Source: Echinicola vietnamensis DSM 17526
GTDB taxonomy: Bacteria; Bacteroidota; Bacteroidia; Cytophagales; Cyclobacteriaceae
Direction: 5' to 3'
NCBI RefSeq assembly: GCF_000325705.1
Contig: NC_019904.1
Location: 318,001 to 382,000, forward strand
DNA: 64,000 nucleotides
Positions 42,209-51,107 of the stretch are shown one piece after another; the first letter of the stretch is position 1, and every line of letters starts with the position of its first letter. The notes under the pieces were generated by a model that was not told where the DNA came from, made no database searches, and saw nothing but the letters and a program-made list of their open reading frames with translations. The position numbers were made by a program, and so were the translations under genes.

Positions 42209-43171
42209 CTATCGTGCCGCGGCCCTTCTCAATCGGTCGTTCACCGCTTTTCCAAGTCCTCTTTCGGGCATTTCTCCTGACAAGATCACACTTACATCCT
42301 GCTTATCCAAATAACGCATCGCGGCAAACAACTGCTGTGCGGCTTCCTTAAAATCTCCTGCTGCACTCAACACCCGCTGATGCTCAGCAGGGACGCCCTC
42401 AAACGTTTTGGTAAAGCTCAGCACGCCAAACCGCTCATTCTTTTCCAAATAATGCGGCACCAGCTGCTCCAGGTCCCCTACGATAAAGGGAATGCGGGGT
42501 GCATAGTGGCTCTTGAGCATTCCGGGAGACTTTGGATTGCTGCTGGACTGTGGCAAAATCAGCACATTTCCCACTACTTTTTTGATATCTGCCACCTCAA
42601 TTCCTCCCAAACGGTAGATGGTAATCTGCCCTTCTTCCACGCCCACTATCGTACTCTCCAAGCCCACTTCACAATTACCGCCATCCAACACATAATCGAT
42701 CTTTCCTTCCAACTGATCCACCACGTGGCTGGCACAGGTAGGGCTAATATAGCCAAAAGGATTGGCACTTGGTGCGGCCAGTGGAAAATCCAACGACAAC
42801 AGCAACTCACGGGTCAAGGGATGACTGGGAACCCGCACGGCCACCTGATCCAGTCCACTGGTCACCAGGTCGGGCACAATACTTTTTTTCGGAAGGAGCA
42901 AGGTCAACGGCCCTGGCCAGAAGGCATCGGCAAGCACTTCCAGCTCTTCCGGAATGCCGGTCGTGTACGCGCTGATCTGTTCGATACTGCCAGTATGCAC
43001 AATCAGCGGATCAAAACTCGGCCGATTTTTGGTTTCGAAGATTTTACTTACTGCTGCTGCATCCAAGGCATTTCCAGCCAATCCATAAACGGTCTCCGTA
43101 GGAATCCCTACCAGCTCACCCTTTTCCAAAAGTGCTTTGGCCTTCTTGATGTCCTTTCCGATTGTAGTCAT
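42209..43171 (-). CDS. L-threonylcarbamoyladenylate synthase (Sua5/YrdC/TsaC)
   Basis: Makes threonylcarbamoyl-AMP from threonine, bicarbonate and ATP for the t6A modification of ANN-decoding tRNAs. The 320 residues have the YrdC core with LVGIPTETVYGLAGNALD and KNRPSFDPLIVH near the start, SGLDQVAVRVPSHP and PLAAPSANPFGYISPT in the core. A C-terminal Sua5 domain begins after the linker PGMLKSHYAPRIP. This two-domain form is Sua5 rather than the short TsaC. Its ATG overlaps by one base the stop of the TPR lipoprotein gene upstream. Confidence 0.95.
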   Translation of the reverse strand: MTTIGKDIKKAKALLEKGELVGIPTETVYGLAGNALDAAAVSKIFETKNRPSFDPLIVHTGSIEQISAYTTGIPEELEVLADAFWPGPLTLLLPKKSIVPDLVTSGLDQVAVRVPSHPLTRELLLSLDFPLAAPSANPFGYISPTCASHVVDQLEGKIDYVLDGGNCEVGLESTIVGVEEGQITIYRLGGIEVADIKKVVGNVLILPQSSSNPKSPGMLKSHYAPRIPFIVGDLEQLVPHYLEKNERFGVLSFTKTFEGVPAEHQRVLSAAGDFKEAAQQLFAAMRYLDKQDVSVILSGEMPERGLGKAVNDRLRRAAAR

Positions 43172-43893
43172 TAAGATTCCGATTCGGTATCACAAAATTC
43201 ATCGATCCATTCTTTAGCATCCGCATAGCCTAAGCCAAGTGCGGTCTTAAGGTGCATGCACCCTTCCTCTTTTTCACTCAAGGCACTCATCTCCGTAACC
43301 CCCAGCAGGTAAAAAGCAGCCCCGTTGGTATTGTCGATGGCCACAGACCGCTTCAGGGCATTGATTGCCTCCAGTGGATTATTATTCCCTATCAGGGCTT
43401 TTGCACGGTTAAAATGCACCAAGGCCTGATTCGGGTCCACTTGAAGGGCATTGTCAAAATCCAAGATCGCATCTTCATAGGCTTCCATCCCCAATAGTGC
43501 CAACCCACGGTTATAATAGATATCTGTCTGGTTGGGATCCAAGGAGCTGGCCATATTATAATTGATCACAGCATCCTTAAACGCTTTCTTCTCCAAGTAA
43601 GCATTTCCGAGATTTAAATAAGGTTTGTAAGAAGTAGAATCTTTCTCCATGGCCACCTTAAAATGCTTGATGGCCTCATCCCATTTTCCCTGTTCAAAAA
43701 ATGCTACTCCTTTGGCATTATGGGCTTCTGTATGGTCTGGATTTTGTTCGATCACCCGGTCAAAATAGGTAATCGCCTCATTAAATTTCTCCAATCTCAT
43801 TTCCTTTATGCCGGCATCGTATAATTCCTGCTCAGAGGGGGAGCAACTCCATAGCAGCACGGCCATTAAAGGAAGAATAAATAGCTTTTTCAC
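43171..43893 (-). CDS. TPR-repeat lipoprotein
   Basis: Envelope protein of about 240 residues: signal with lipobox (LPLMAVLLWSC) and then five or more tetratricopeptide repeats such as FNEAITYFDRVIEQNPDHTE, WDEAIKHFKVAMEKDS and AYEDAILDFDNALQVDPNQA. TPR arrays bind partner proteins; the partner here is unknown. The frame extends to a TTG at 43914, but that codon overlaps a good -7 promoter element, so GTG 43893 is the preferred start. The stop overlaps the Sua5 start, suggesting coupling. Confidence 0.88.
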   Translation of the reverse strand: MKKLFILPLMAVLLWSCSPSEQELYDAGIKEMRLEKFNEAITYFDRVIEQNPDHTEAHNAKGVAFFEQGKWDEAIKHFKVAMEKDSTSYKPYLNLGNAYLEKKAFKDAVINYNMASSLDPNQTDIYYNRGLALLGMEAYEDAILDFDNALQVDPNQALVHFNRAKALIGNNNPLEAINALKRSVAIDNTNGAAFYLLGVTEMSALSEKEEGCMHLKTALGLGYADAKEWIDEFCDTESES

Positions 43894-43911
43894 TTTTGGT
43901 AATTTTTCAGA

Positions 43912-43919
43912 CAAAGATA
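43912..43919 (-). promoter_or_regulatory. Putative -7 element for the TPR lipoprotein-sua5 unit
   Basis: Minus strand TATCTTTG matches TAnnTTTG exactly. Transcription would begin near 43905, leaving a leader of about 12 nt before GTG 43893 and excluding the TTG at 43914. Confidence 0.5.
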
Positions 43920-44058
43920 CGAATTATAGGCAATTTGACAGCTTATTAATCCGATCTTTGACAGAAAGACAATCATCATGGGTAAAAAAGAAAAGCTTGG
44001 ACGACTTTAAGGCTTTCCTGCCCCATTTCCCATTCACGGATTTCGCAAGATAAGGATG

Positions 44059-44610
44059 CTAACACACCACTTCAGATTTGCTGGTCTTCTCCAGCATTCT
44101 CAATATGGAATCGTTGGCCTTGACCACGTCTGGAATGGTTTCATATTTTACCCAAGCCAAGTCCTTGCTCTCTTCACTGATGGTCAGCGGCTCATCCATG
44201 GCTGCCTCGATCAAGAACCGTACATCGTAGTGAAAATGCTGCGGGTCTTTGGCATTGGCAGGAATGATGTGCTTGTCAATATCAAAAATCCCTCGATCCA
44301 CCAGCTTAAGCGAAATCAGGCCACTCTCTTCACGGGCTTCGTTCATGGCCACCTCCAGCAGGTTCTCGTTGCCGTCAGCATGGCCGCCGAGCTGTAGCCA
44401 GCGATTCAACTTCCGATGATGGGTAAGCAGGGCGTGGGTCCGTGTTTTATTGACAATCCAAGCAGATGCAGTAAAATGTCCTTCTTTTCGATCCCGATGA
44501 AAGGCCAATGGATCATCGGTCAGCTCGATAAATTGCTGAACAAACAACTGCTCCTCTTCAAATGGTGTCCGATAACTTTTCAGTGCTTTTGCTAATTCTT
44601 CTCTATTCAT
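44059..44610 (-). CDS. NUDIX hydrolase
   Basis: Small cytoplasmic pyrophosphohydrolase of 183 residues. The Nudix box is GHADGNENLLEVAMNEAREE, followed by SGL, at about 78-100. It fits Gx5Ex7REUxEExGU except that the first Arg of the RE pair is Asn; the catalytic glutamates (REE) remain. Substrate cannot be predicted. Last gene of a run with enoyl-CoA hydratase, recQ and a hypothetical gene; it starts 7 bp after the hypothetical gene's stop. Confidence 0.9.
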   Translation of the reverse strand: MNREELAKALKSYRTPFEEEQLFVQQFIELTDDPLAFHRDRKEGHFTASAWIVNKTRTHALLTHHRKLNRWLQLGGHADGNENLLEVAMNEAREESGLISLKLVDRGIFDIDKHIIPANAKDPQHFHYDVRFLIEAAMDEPLTISEESKDLAWVKYETIPDVVKANDSILRMLEKTSKSEVVC

Positions 44611-44617
44611 AGGATGA

Positions 44618-45199
44618 TTACTGCGGATTAAATATTGCTTCTATAAAGGAATCAAATGAACGCGCCTTGGTATAAAGTCTATCCGAATAGACGGTCACCA
44701 AAATCTTGATCATCTGAGGCTTGTGATTTACCGACACTTTTTCGATAGCAACATTCCCAAAAAGTTGGTCGGTACGTGCTGCCGAGAAGGTTGCTTTGGG
44801 CTTTAGGTATTGTTTTTCGATGGTGTTTACCCCGGAAGCTTTCTCTTGAATGGTCCGGTCCAAACTCACCCTTTCATACCCTAAATCTACAATTCGCTGG
44901 CCAAAAGCAAAGAAAAGTCGGGAAAAAGTTTTGGAATTTAGCGGTAAATCGTACGAAATCGCTATTCCATTGGCATATGGAGACCTAAAAACCTGCAGCT
45001 CCGGCGTGGTTTCCTGTCCACTTTTTTGAAGGTGATAGTTGTTATAAATCAGTTCAAAAACCTCTTTTCCGTCCACCGAATCCATCCACTGCAACAGTGC
45101 CTCCACTTCTCCTTCTTCCTGTACAAAATTCTCCTTATGTGTCATGGCCGTATTCTTATCCGAAAACAGCCTTTTCAAAATCTCATCTACAAACTTCAT
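44618..45199 (-). CDS. Conserved-looking hypothetical protein, 193 residues
   Basis: I do not recognise the family. The protein is soluble, without signal peptide or membrane helix, with regular alpha-beta patterning (ELQVFRSPYANGIAISYDL, SRLFFAFGQRIVDLGYER). It overlaps the 3' end of recQ by 4 bp and precedes the NUDIX gene by 7 bp, so it is translated as part of that operon and is surely a real gene. Its role might be tied to recQ, but nothing in the sequence shows this. Confidence 0.8.
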   Translation of the reverse strand: MKFVDEILKRLFSDKNTAMTHKENFVQEEGEVEALLQWMDSVDGKEVFELIYNNYHLQKSGQETTPELQVFRSPYANGIAISYDLPLNSKTFSRLFFAFGQRIVDLGYERVSLDRTIQEKASGVNTIEKQYLKPKATFSAARTDQLFGNVAIEKVSVNHKPQMIKILVTVYSDRLYTKARSFDSFIEAIFNPQ

Positions 45200-47118
45200 T
45201 CATTCTTGATTTTTATCCTGCCATCAGCCAAGCTGACGATTTCGCCTTCATCTTCCATGACCCTCAAGAGCTTGGTGGCATAGGGATCCGTACTGGACAG
45301 ATTGGCTTTGGCCAGAAGGTCCTGATAGGTAAACGCATCTCCATCCGCTAAAGTTTGCAAAAGCTTCTCACGGACCTCTTCTTGGTAATTTGGAGCGTTG
45401 GCCGCTTTCTTCTTTTCCAGACAAACATCGCATACACCACAAGAAGTGTCTGACACTTCCCCGAAATATGCCAAGAGCTGCCGGGTACGGCACATGGTGG
45501 TATTGGTCACATAAGCCACCATCGCCTTGGCTTTTTCCACGCTGGTATCCCTTCGCTCCGCAATCCTTTTGGTATTTAGCGGAAGGCGTCCCGCATCATA
45601 CCGGTGGGTCAGAAAGGTCACCTGTGGCTGGTCTTTTTTCTTGTTGTAGGCAGCAATGTCCAAATTATCCATCCGCTCCAGCAGCTTGACAACCTCTCGT
45701 TCCGGAATGTTGAGCACAGTGGCGAGCTTATCTTCCCTGATTTTCAAATACTCGGAAAAGAGCTCTCCACCATACATCCTCAGCAGCACTTTGATCACTG
45801 GATCCAAGGCCGCATGGGCAATCTGGTATTCGTACAGCCGGCTTTGTCCAATCAGAAAATGAAAGGTACTGGGACTATAATACCCTTCACTCAACTCCAC
45901 CAATGCTTCTTCCTGAAGGATCTTCAGGGCATTATAGGTCATCAGTAAATCCAGGTGATAGGTATTGGTAAACGCAATGATGTCAAAATCATAACTGACC
46001 ATCAAGCTACTGCCCACGGCAATGCGGTAATAATTGGCCAGGCTTTGGTATACGCGCTTGATAAAGTCAATGGGAGGATAGGATTGCTCTGCGCGCTCCA
46101 CCAGTACCTCCAGGTCTTTGTCTTGATACAGCAACACCGCAAAAGCCTTCCATTCGTCCCGGCCAGCCCGTCCTGCTTCCTGATAGTAATTTTCAAGGTT
46201 TTCCGGAAGGTCCACATGGATGACCACCCGCACATCTGGCTTATCGATTCCCATTCCAAAGGCATTGGTGGCCACCATTACCCTTACCTTATTATTTTTC
46301 CACTCCATCTGGCGCTGCTCGCGCAATTGTTTGTCCAGGCCGGCGTGGTAAAAGGTCGCAGAAATCCCCAATCGGTAAAGCGCCTGAGCCAGCTCTTTGG
46401 TAGCCTTTCTGCTTCGCACATAAACAATGGCTGACCCGCCCACCTTTTGTAGGATTTCGATGGCTTTTTCCAACTTATTCTCCGCTTTCCTGACGGCATA
46501 TGACAGGTTTTTACGGGCAAAAGACTTCACAAAAACCGCCGGATCACGTAATGCCAACTTCTCCAAAATATCTTGCTTCACCTGTAGGGTCGCTGAGGCT
46601 GTAAGGGCGATAAAAGGAGTGTCCGGGTGGTATTCCCGCAAAGCAGCGATTTCCAAATATGGCGGCCTGAAATCATAGCCCCACTGGGATATGCAGTGCG
46701 CCTCATCGATCGCCACCATATTGACCTTCATCCGCTTAAACCGCTCGATAAAAAGATCCGATTTCAAGCGCTCTGGAGAGACGTACAAAAACTTATAGTT
46801 CCCATAAATGCAATTGTCCAGCGTGGTATCGATTTCCCGCTTCCGCATCCCCGAATAAATGGCCGTGGCCAATACGCCCCGCTTCCGCAAATTGTCCACC
46901 TGATCTTTCATCAATGCAATCAAAGGGCTCACCACCACACAGATGCCTTCTTGCATCAGCGCCGGCACTTGGAAGCAAATGGATTTTCCTCCACCGGTAG
47001 GCAATAGCGCCAAGGTATCCTTGCCAGCTGCTACCGAGAGGACAATATCCAACTGCATGGGCCTGAAATCATCATACCCAAACACCTTTTTTAATACCGA
47101 AAGCGCCTTCGTTTTCAA
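45196..47118 (-). CDS. recQ: ATP-dependent DNA helicase RecQ
   Basis: 3'-5' SF2 helicase acting in recombination and repair. The 640 residues have motif 0 FGYDDFRPMQLDIV, Walker A LLPTGGGKSICFQVPAL near 37-53, DEAH box VAIDEAHCISQWGYDFRPPY near 135-154, TASAT, and motif VI YYQEAGRAGRDEWKA. The C-terminal RQC region has a zinc-binding pattern CRTRQLLAYFG...SCGVCDVC. An HRDC domain is not evident. The start is a TTG at 47118, one base after the stop of the enoyl-CoA hydratase gene. It ends overlapping the hypothetical gene by 4 bp. Confidence 0.95.
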   Translation of the reverse strand: MKTKALSVLKKVFGYDDFRPMQLDIVLSVAAGKDTLALLPTGGGKSICFQVPALMQEGICVVVSPLIALMKDQVDNLRKRGVLATAIYSGMRKREIDTTLDNCIYGNYKFLYVSPERLKSDLFIERFKRMKVNMVAIDEAHCISQWGYDFRPPYLEIAALREYHPDTPFIALTASATLQVKQDILEKLALRDPAVFVKSFARKNLSYAVRKAENKLEKAIEILQKVGGSAIVYVRSRKATKELAQALYRLGISATFYHAGLDKQLREQRQMEWKNNKVRVMVATNAFGMGIDKPDVRVVIHVDLPENLENYYQEAGRAGRDEWKAFAVLLYQDKDLEVLVERAEQSYPPIDFIKRVYQSLANYYRIAVGSSLMVSYDFDIIAFTNTYHLDLLMTYNALKILQEEALVELSEGYYSPSTFHFLIGQSRLYEYQIAHAALDPVIKVLLRMYGGELFSEYLKIREDKLATVLNIPEREVVKLLERMDNLDIAAYNKKKDQPQVTFLTHRYDAGRLPLNTKRIAERRDTSVEKAKAMVAYVTNTTMCRTRQLLAYFGEVSDTSCGVCDVCLEKKKAANAPNYQEEVREKLLQTLADGDAFTYQDLLAKANLSSTDPYATKLLRVMEDEGEIVSLADGRIKIKNE

Positions 47119-47119
47119 C

Positions 47120-47896
47120 TTACCATTCGATTTTTTTCTTCCCCAAAAATGCCGCTATTCCCCGCTTGCAATCCTCCGTCTCACGGGCTTTTGCATTCAT
47201 CCTTGCCGCATACTCCAACGCCTCCTCCAAGGGCAGATCCTGAACTGCCGCGATCATCTTTTTGGTCAGGGCCATGGACTCTCCGGAGTTTTGGCTGATA
47301 AGGCGCTCCGCAATCTCCTGCACCGCTCCATCCAACGCCGCTGGTTCAAACACCTCCTGAATCAACCCTATTTCCTTGGCGGCAGGCGCTACCAGCAATT
47401 CCCCTGTGAGCAAAAGCTCCTTGGCCTTTCCTTCGCCCAATTTCCTCACCAAAAACACCAAAACCATGGCCGGCACAAAGCCGATCCGCACTTCTGTGTA
47501 GCCGAGTTTGGCCGTGGGCACGGCATACGCAAAATCACACACCGACACTAAGCCACAGCCCCCCGCCAAGGCATGGCCCTGCACTTGGGCAATGACCACC
47601 TTAGGGAAAGTATACAGTCGTAAAAACAGCTTCTTGAGCCCCTCACTATCCGCTAAATTCTCGTCAAAGGTATTGTCCTGCATCCGCTCGATATCTTGCA
47701 AGTCAGCCCCCGAGCAGAACACCTTCCCTTCTGCTTTGATGATGACCACCTTTACCGTTTCTATGGCCTCGCACCTATCCAGTGCCGCTTGGAGGCCACT
47801 GACCATGGCCGCATTCAGCGCATTTCGCTTTTCTGGCCGCGACAAGATCACATAGCCTATCCGGCCTTTTTGTTCAAATTTCACATGCTCTTCCAT
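47120..47896 (-). CDS. Enoyl-CoA hydratase/isomerase family protein
   Basis: Crotonase-fold enzyme of 258 residues, likely in fatty acid or branched-chain acyl-CoA breakdown. Features: RIGYVILSRPEKRNALNAAM near the N-terminus, the first oxyanion-hole segment FCSGADLQDIERM near 59-71 and the second ALAGGCGLVSVCDFA near 107-121. The segment LGYTEVRIGFVPAMV follows. Glutamates of the hydratase type at both usual positions are not clearly seen, so isomerase or methylglutaconyl-type activity is possible. First gene of the unit with recQ, an odd pairing by function. Confidence 0.9.
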   Translation of the reverse strand: MEEHVKFEQKGRIGYVILSRPEKRNALNAAMVSGLQAALDRCEAIETVKVVIIKAEGKVFCSGADLQDIERMQDNTFDENLADSEGLKKLFLRLYTFPKVVIAQVQGHALAGGCGLVSVCDFAYAVPTAKLGYTEVRIGFVPAMVLVFLVRKLGEGKAKELLLTGELLVAPAAKEIGLIQEVFEPAALDGAVQEIAERLISQNSGESMALTKKMIAAVQDLPLEEALEYAARMNAKARETEDCKRGIAAFLGKKKIEW

Positions 47897-47961
47897 AGTT
47901 TGGGGCGTTGGTTAAATGAAGATAGGGCGTGCAAGCTGTTCTTCCAAAAAAATCAATTCAC

Positions 47962-49920
47962 TCACTCGAAAATAAGTCTTAAGGCCCCGTTTTTGGTGGA
48001 CCACCTCATCTCCTCTGGCGTTTGCACCCACCCGTCGCCGTCGAAATAAGCAGCCGAGACACCTGTATTTGCGCTTAGCCATATTTTTCCTTCACGTGCC
48101 GTCACCAAGCAACCATTGGGCAGGTAAACCCGTGTTTTGCTACCTTCTTGGGTAAATTTCAACGGAAAGTCTCCTTGCATATTCGTGGCCAGTCTGTGGG
48201 GATCCACTTGGTAATGAAGGTCTTTTTCAGCGACTCCGTATTGAAAGCTGCCTGATAGCCTGGAAGAATGATAGTCCACCGCGACACCTTCTCCCAAGCT
48301 ATAAACATATAATTCCTGCTGTGAAGGAGCGGCAAAGCGGGTCCACCAACTCGTCCCGATGAGGCCCATCACGACGACTAGCGCTCCATAGGCATAGGCC
48401 TTTTTTCGTTCCTTCAGCCACAAGTAAAGGCACACCACCAAGCCCCACATGGCAAACACGGTGATCACGTTCAGGTAAAGGCCTTCCGTTTGGGCAAATG
48501 GAAGGGCATCGAATAAAAAAACACCCCCATTCATCAGCTGTAGCAAAAGCTCCAACAACCGGCCCAAAGGCCACCATGCCCAGCCGATCATGGACAGCAG
48601 CAAAAACGGCAACCCGACGGCCATCACCATAAAGGCACAAGGGATGACCCACAAATTGGATAATAAAAAATAGTTGGGAAAGACGTGAAAGTAATACACG
48701 GACAAGGGGAAAGTCGCCACTTGTGCCGCGATGCTGACCGAAGTGATTTCCCAGAGGTAATACATCACTTTATTTTGGGGCAGCCAAATGGACACAATGG
48801 CCGGCTGCAGGACCAGAATCCCAAACATCGCTGCATAGGAAAGCTGAAAACCCACTTCAAAAATAATATAGGGATTGAACAGCATCAGCAACAATGCCGA
48901 AATCGCCAATGTATTGAAAACAGAAGGGCTTCTGGATTGCATTTGTGCCAATGAAAGCACCGTAAACATCGTCGCTGCCCGCATCACGGAAGGTGACATC
49001 CCGGTCAGCAATGCATAGACCCATATCAGCAGCACCACGAGGCCCAAGTATACGATCCGCTTCATCCGTGGAAGCTGGGCCGGTTTAAAAAACAGCAGGA
49101 AAAAACCATAGATAATGCCCACATGTAAGCCAGAAACGGCCAACACATGCATGGCTCCTGCGGTGACATACGCTTCACTCACCGCTTCGCCCAAATTGGC
49201 CTTTTGTCCAAGCAGGAGGGCTTTGCCAACTTCTACCGCATGATCGTCCCCAAAAGTCCTTTCCAACAAAAGCCCTAACCTTTCCCGCAACAATAGCAAC
49301 GGCTCGGCGACTGAAAGCCTATCCACCGTTCCCAACCTCGTCAGTGCTTTCCCGACAAAATGCTGATGGTAAACTTGCTTTCGCGCCATAAATTCCCGGT
49401 AATCAAATCCATTCGGGTTTTTGGGTGGAGCGACCCGCTGCGGCGCACCTTCCACCCAGACCACTTCACCCGGCCGCAAGGGAGTTTCCAACCGATGATA
49501 GACCAATACCTTCCCGTGGGCCTTTTCATAGCCTTCATCGGTCCACACATACCTAACCGCCAGTTCATTCCCAAACGTACTGGTCTTTTGCTCATCCACT
49601 CCCAGCACTTCCCCCATATAGCCCTGAATTTTGGAGTGACGCAGAAGGTGATCTGCTTGGTTATTTGCATCTTTTAGGCTGCTAAAAGCATAACCGGACA
49701 TCACCAGCAGCAGGTAAGCCAGAAAGGGAAACAAGCTCCGGAAGGTAAAACGCTTGTTCTTCCCATTAAGAACCGCAAAAATCAAATACAGTAACAGGAC
49801 CGCTGCCATCGCCCCCCAAAGCACCTCATCCGGAACCCTACTCCCCAAAACCATATAGCACCATATTCCCGCGGCAAAAAACAGGACGTATCTCAAAAAA
49901 GGGAATTCATTAAACCTCAT
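47962..49920 (-). CDS. ComEC/Rec2 family DNA-uptake channel protein
   Basis: Polytopic membrane protein of 652 residues, related to the channel that carries single-stranded DNA into competent cells. The N-terminal DUF4131-like region (first 200 residues) is followed by the competence domain with AGAMHVLAVSGLHVGIIYGF and LTGMSPSVMRAATMF, its best-known motifs, and many membrane helices. The C-terminal 110 residues contain no HxHxDH metallo-beta-lactamase motif, so the nuclease-like domain of Bacillus ComEC is missing. Competence in this organism is not shown. Stands alone. Confidence 0.93.
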   Translation of the reverse strand: MRFNEFPFLRYVLFFAAGIWCYMVLGSRVPDEVLWGAMAAVLLLYLIFAVLNGKNKRFTFRSLFPFLAYLLLVMSGYAFSSLKDANNQADHLLRHSKIQGYMGEVLGVDEQKTSTFGNELAVRYVWTDEGYEKAHGKVLVYHRLETPLRPGEVVWVEGAPQRVAPPKNPNGFDYREFMARKQVYHQHFVGKALTRLGTVDRLSVAEPLLLLRERLGLLLERTFGDDHAVEVGKALLLGQKANLGEAVSEAYVTAGAMHVLAVSGLHVGIIYGFFLLFFKPAQLPRMKRIVYLGLVVLLIWVYALLTGMSPSVMRAATMFTVLSLAQMQSRSPSVFNTLAISALLLMLFNPYIIFEVGFQLSYAAMFGILVLQPAIVSIWLPQNKVMYYLWEITSVSIAAQVATFPLSVYYFHVFPNYFLLSNLWVIPCAFMVMAVGLPFLLLSMIGWAWWPLGRLLELLLQLMNGGVFLFDALPFAQTEGLYLNVITVFAMWGLVVCLYLWLKERKKAYAYGALVVVMGLIGTSWWTRFAAPSQQELYVYSLGEGVAVDYHSSRLSGSFQYGVAEKDLHYQVDPHRLATNMQGDFPLKFTQEGSKTRVYLPNGCLVTAREGKIWLSANTGVSAAYFDGDGWVQTPEEMRWSTKNGALRLIFE

Positions 49921-49978
49921 AAAGAATTGAAAAAGATCAACTTATAAACTAATAAAAATCCGATAAAAAGCAAGTAAC

Positions 49979-50013
49979 AAAAAAAGGCTTCCCTTTGAGA
50001 AAGCCTTTTTTTT
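49979..50013. terminator. Rho-independent terminator after the beta-barrel gene
   Basis: AAAAAAGGCTT, short loop, AAGCCTTTTTTT; strong stem with A and T tracts, 30 bp beyond the stop at 50043 in the leftward direction. It separates that gene from comEC. Confidence 0.85.
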
Positions 50014-50042
50014 GTAAAAACGTTTAGTTAGGATGCTGCCAA

Positions 50043-50585
50043 TTAAAATCGATATCCGATGCTCACACCAGCATTTACTTCCACGGCTGCAAACCTGTCA
50101 TTCACCTCTTCGCTAAAGCCCCTGGCAATGTTTACGTAAGGAGCAATCGCAAATTTGTCACGCTGCACCCATTTGTATCCTGCGCCAATCCCGATCATGC
50201 CGCTGTTCATGTCAGTAACCAAAACCCCACCTCCGTCAGCAGGTTCGGTAAAATCACCAAAACGGTACTTAAAGAACGGGTAAACATAGATATTGCCCTG
50301 CTCTGGATCGTTGTTCAGGAAGTAAAAATTGTACGAAAGCAACAAACTGCTCGTATTGTATTTTTTTCCGTCCCCCTGACCATTATAGCCAAAACGGTCA
50401 TTGATCAGGTATTCCACACCAATCGATTGGTCACTGTCCACAAACCGCTCATAACCGATTTCTACAGAGCCTTGAACGATGGTATTTAAAATGTTCAATT
50501 TGATTTCGTTGGGGTTGTAATCGGTTTGGGCATAAGCCCCCATCATCATGCCTGAAAAGAGAACAATAAGTAATAGCTTTTTCAT
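50043..50585 (-). CDS. Outer-membrane beta-barrel protein, unassigned
   Basis: Predicted small outer-membrane barrel of 180 residues from ATG 50585: signal MKKLLLIVLFSGMMMGAYAQ, then alternating strands (SVEIGYERFVDSDQSIGVEY, SSLLLSYNFYFL, IYVYPFFKYRFG) and a terminal aromatic residue (SIGYRF), as needed for barrel assembly. It resembles the DUF3575-like group of Bacteroidota barrels but no function can be assigned. The longer frame to 50651 adds 22 residues before the signal and was rejected. A strong terminator follows. Confidence 0.85.
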   Translation of the reverse strand: MKKLLLIVLFSGMMMGAYAQTDYNPNEIKLNILNTIVQGSVEIGYERFVDSDQSIGVEYLINDRFGYNGQGDGKKYNTSSLLLSYNFYFLNNDPEQGNIYVYPFFKYRFGDFTEPADGGGVLVTDMNSGMIGIGAGYKWVQRDKFAIAPYVNIARGFSEEVNDRFAAVEVNAGVSIGYRF

Positions 50586-50666
50586 AACGTAATTAATTCT
50601 AATAATTGGTACTAATAACAAAAACTTGGTAAAATTTAACTTGCAATACAAATAATGATAAACCTA

Positions 50667-51107
50667 TCACAAATATCGCTCCATTTTATAGTGCAGGATG
50701 TCACATTCTGAAAAAATGTCGCCTACTTTTTCAAAACCAAACTTGGCATACAGGGGAACCGCATGCAGCTGGGCATGGAGATAGATGCATTGGCCAGTCG
50801 TCCCTTCACTGGCGGCAATATCCTCCAACGTAGCCTTCACCAATGCCTGTCCCACACCTTTTCCCCGTGCTTCTTCCAAGACGGCAAAGCGCTCCAATTT
50901 GATGCCTTTATCGGTAAATCGCCATCGTGCCGTTCCTGCGGGCACATCATCCAGCAGGGCTAGAAAGTGGATCGACGTCTCCTCGAATTCATCGTATTCT
51001 TCTGCTGGCGGTACCTGCTGGCCAACTACAAAAACTTCTTGTCTAATGCCAAACACCTTGTCCAGGGTGGACTTATCCGTTACCTTTCTGACGGTTATTT
51101 TGCTCAT
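50667..51107 (-). CDS. GNAT family N-acetyltransferase
   Basis: Acetyl-CoA-dependent acetyltransferase of 146 residues from ATG 51107. Motif A, which binds the CoA pyrophosphate, is RFAVLEEARGKGVGQALVKA. The N-terminal VFGIRQEVFVVGQQVPPAEE resembles ElaA-type members. Substrate unknown. The start lies inside the 3' end of phoH (35-bp overlap in another frame), so the two are probably cotranscribed. A longer frame to 51152 has no recognisable extra domain. Confidence 0.9.
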   Translation of the reverse strand: MSKITVRKVTDKSTLDKVFGIRQEVFVVGQQVPPAEEYDEFEETSIHFLALLDDVPAGTARWRFTDKGIKLERFAVLEEARGKGVGQALVKATLEDIAASEGTTGQCIYLHAQLHAVPLYAKFGFEKVGDIFSECDILHYKMERYL

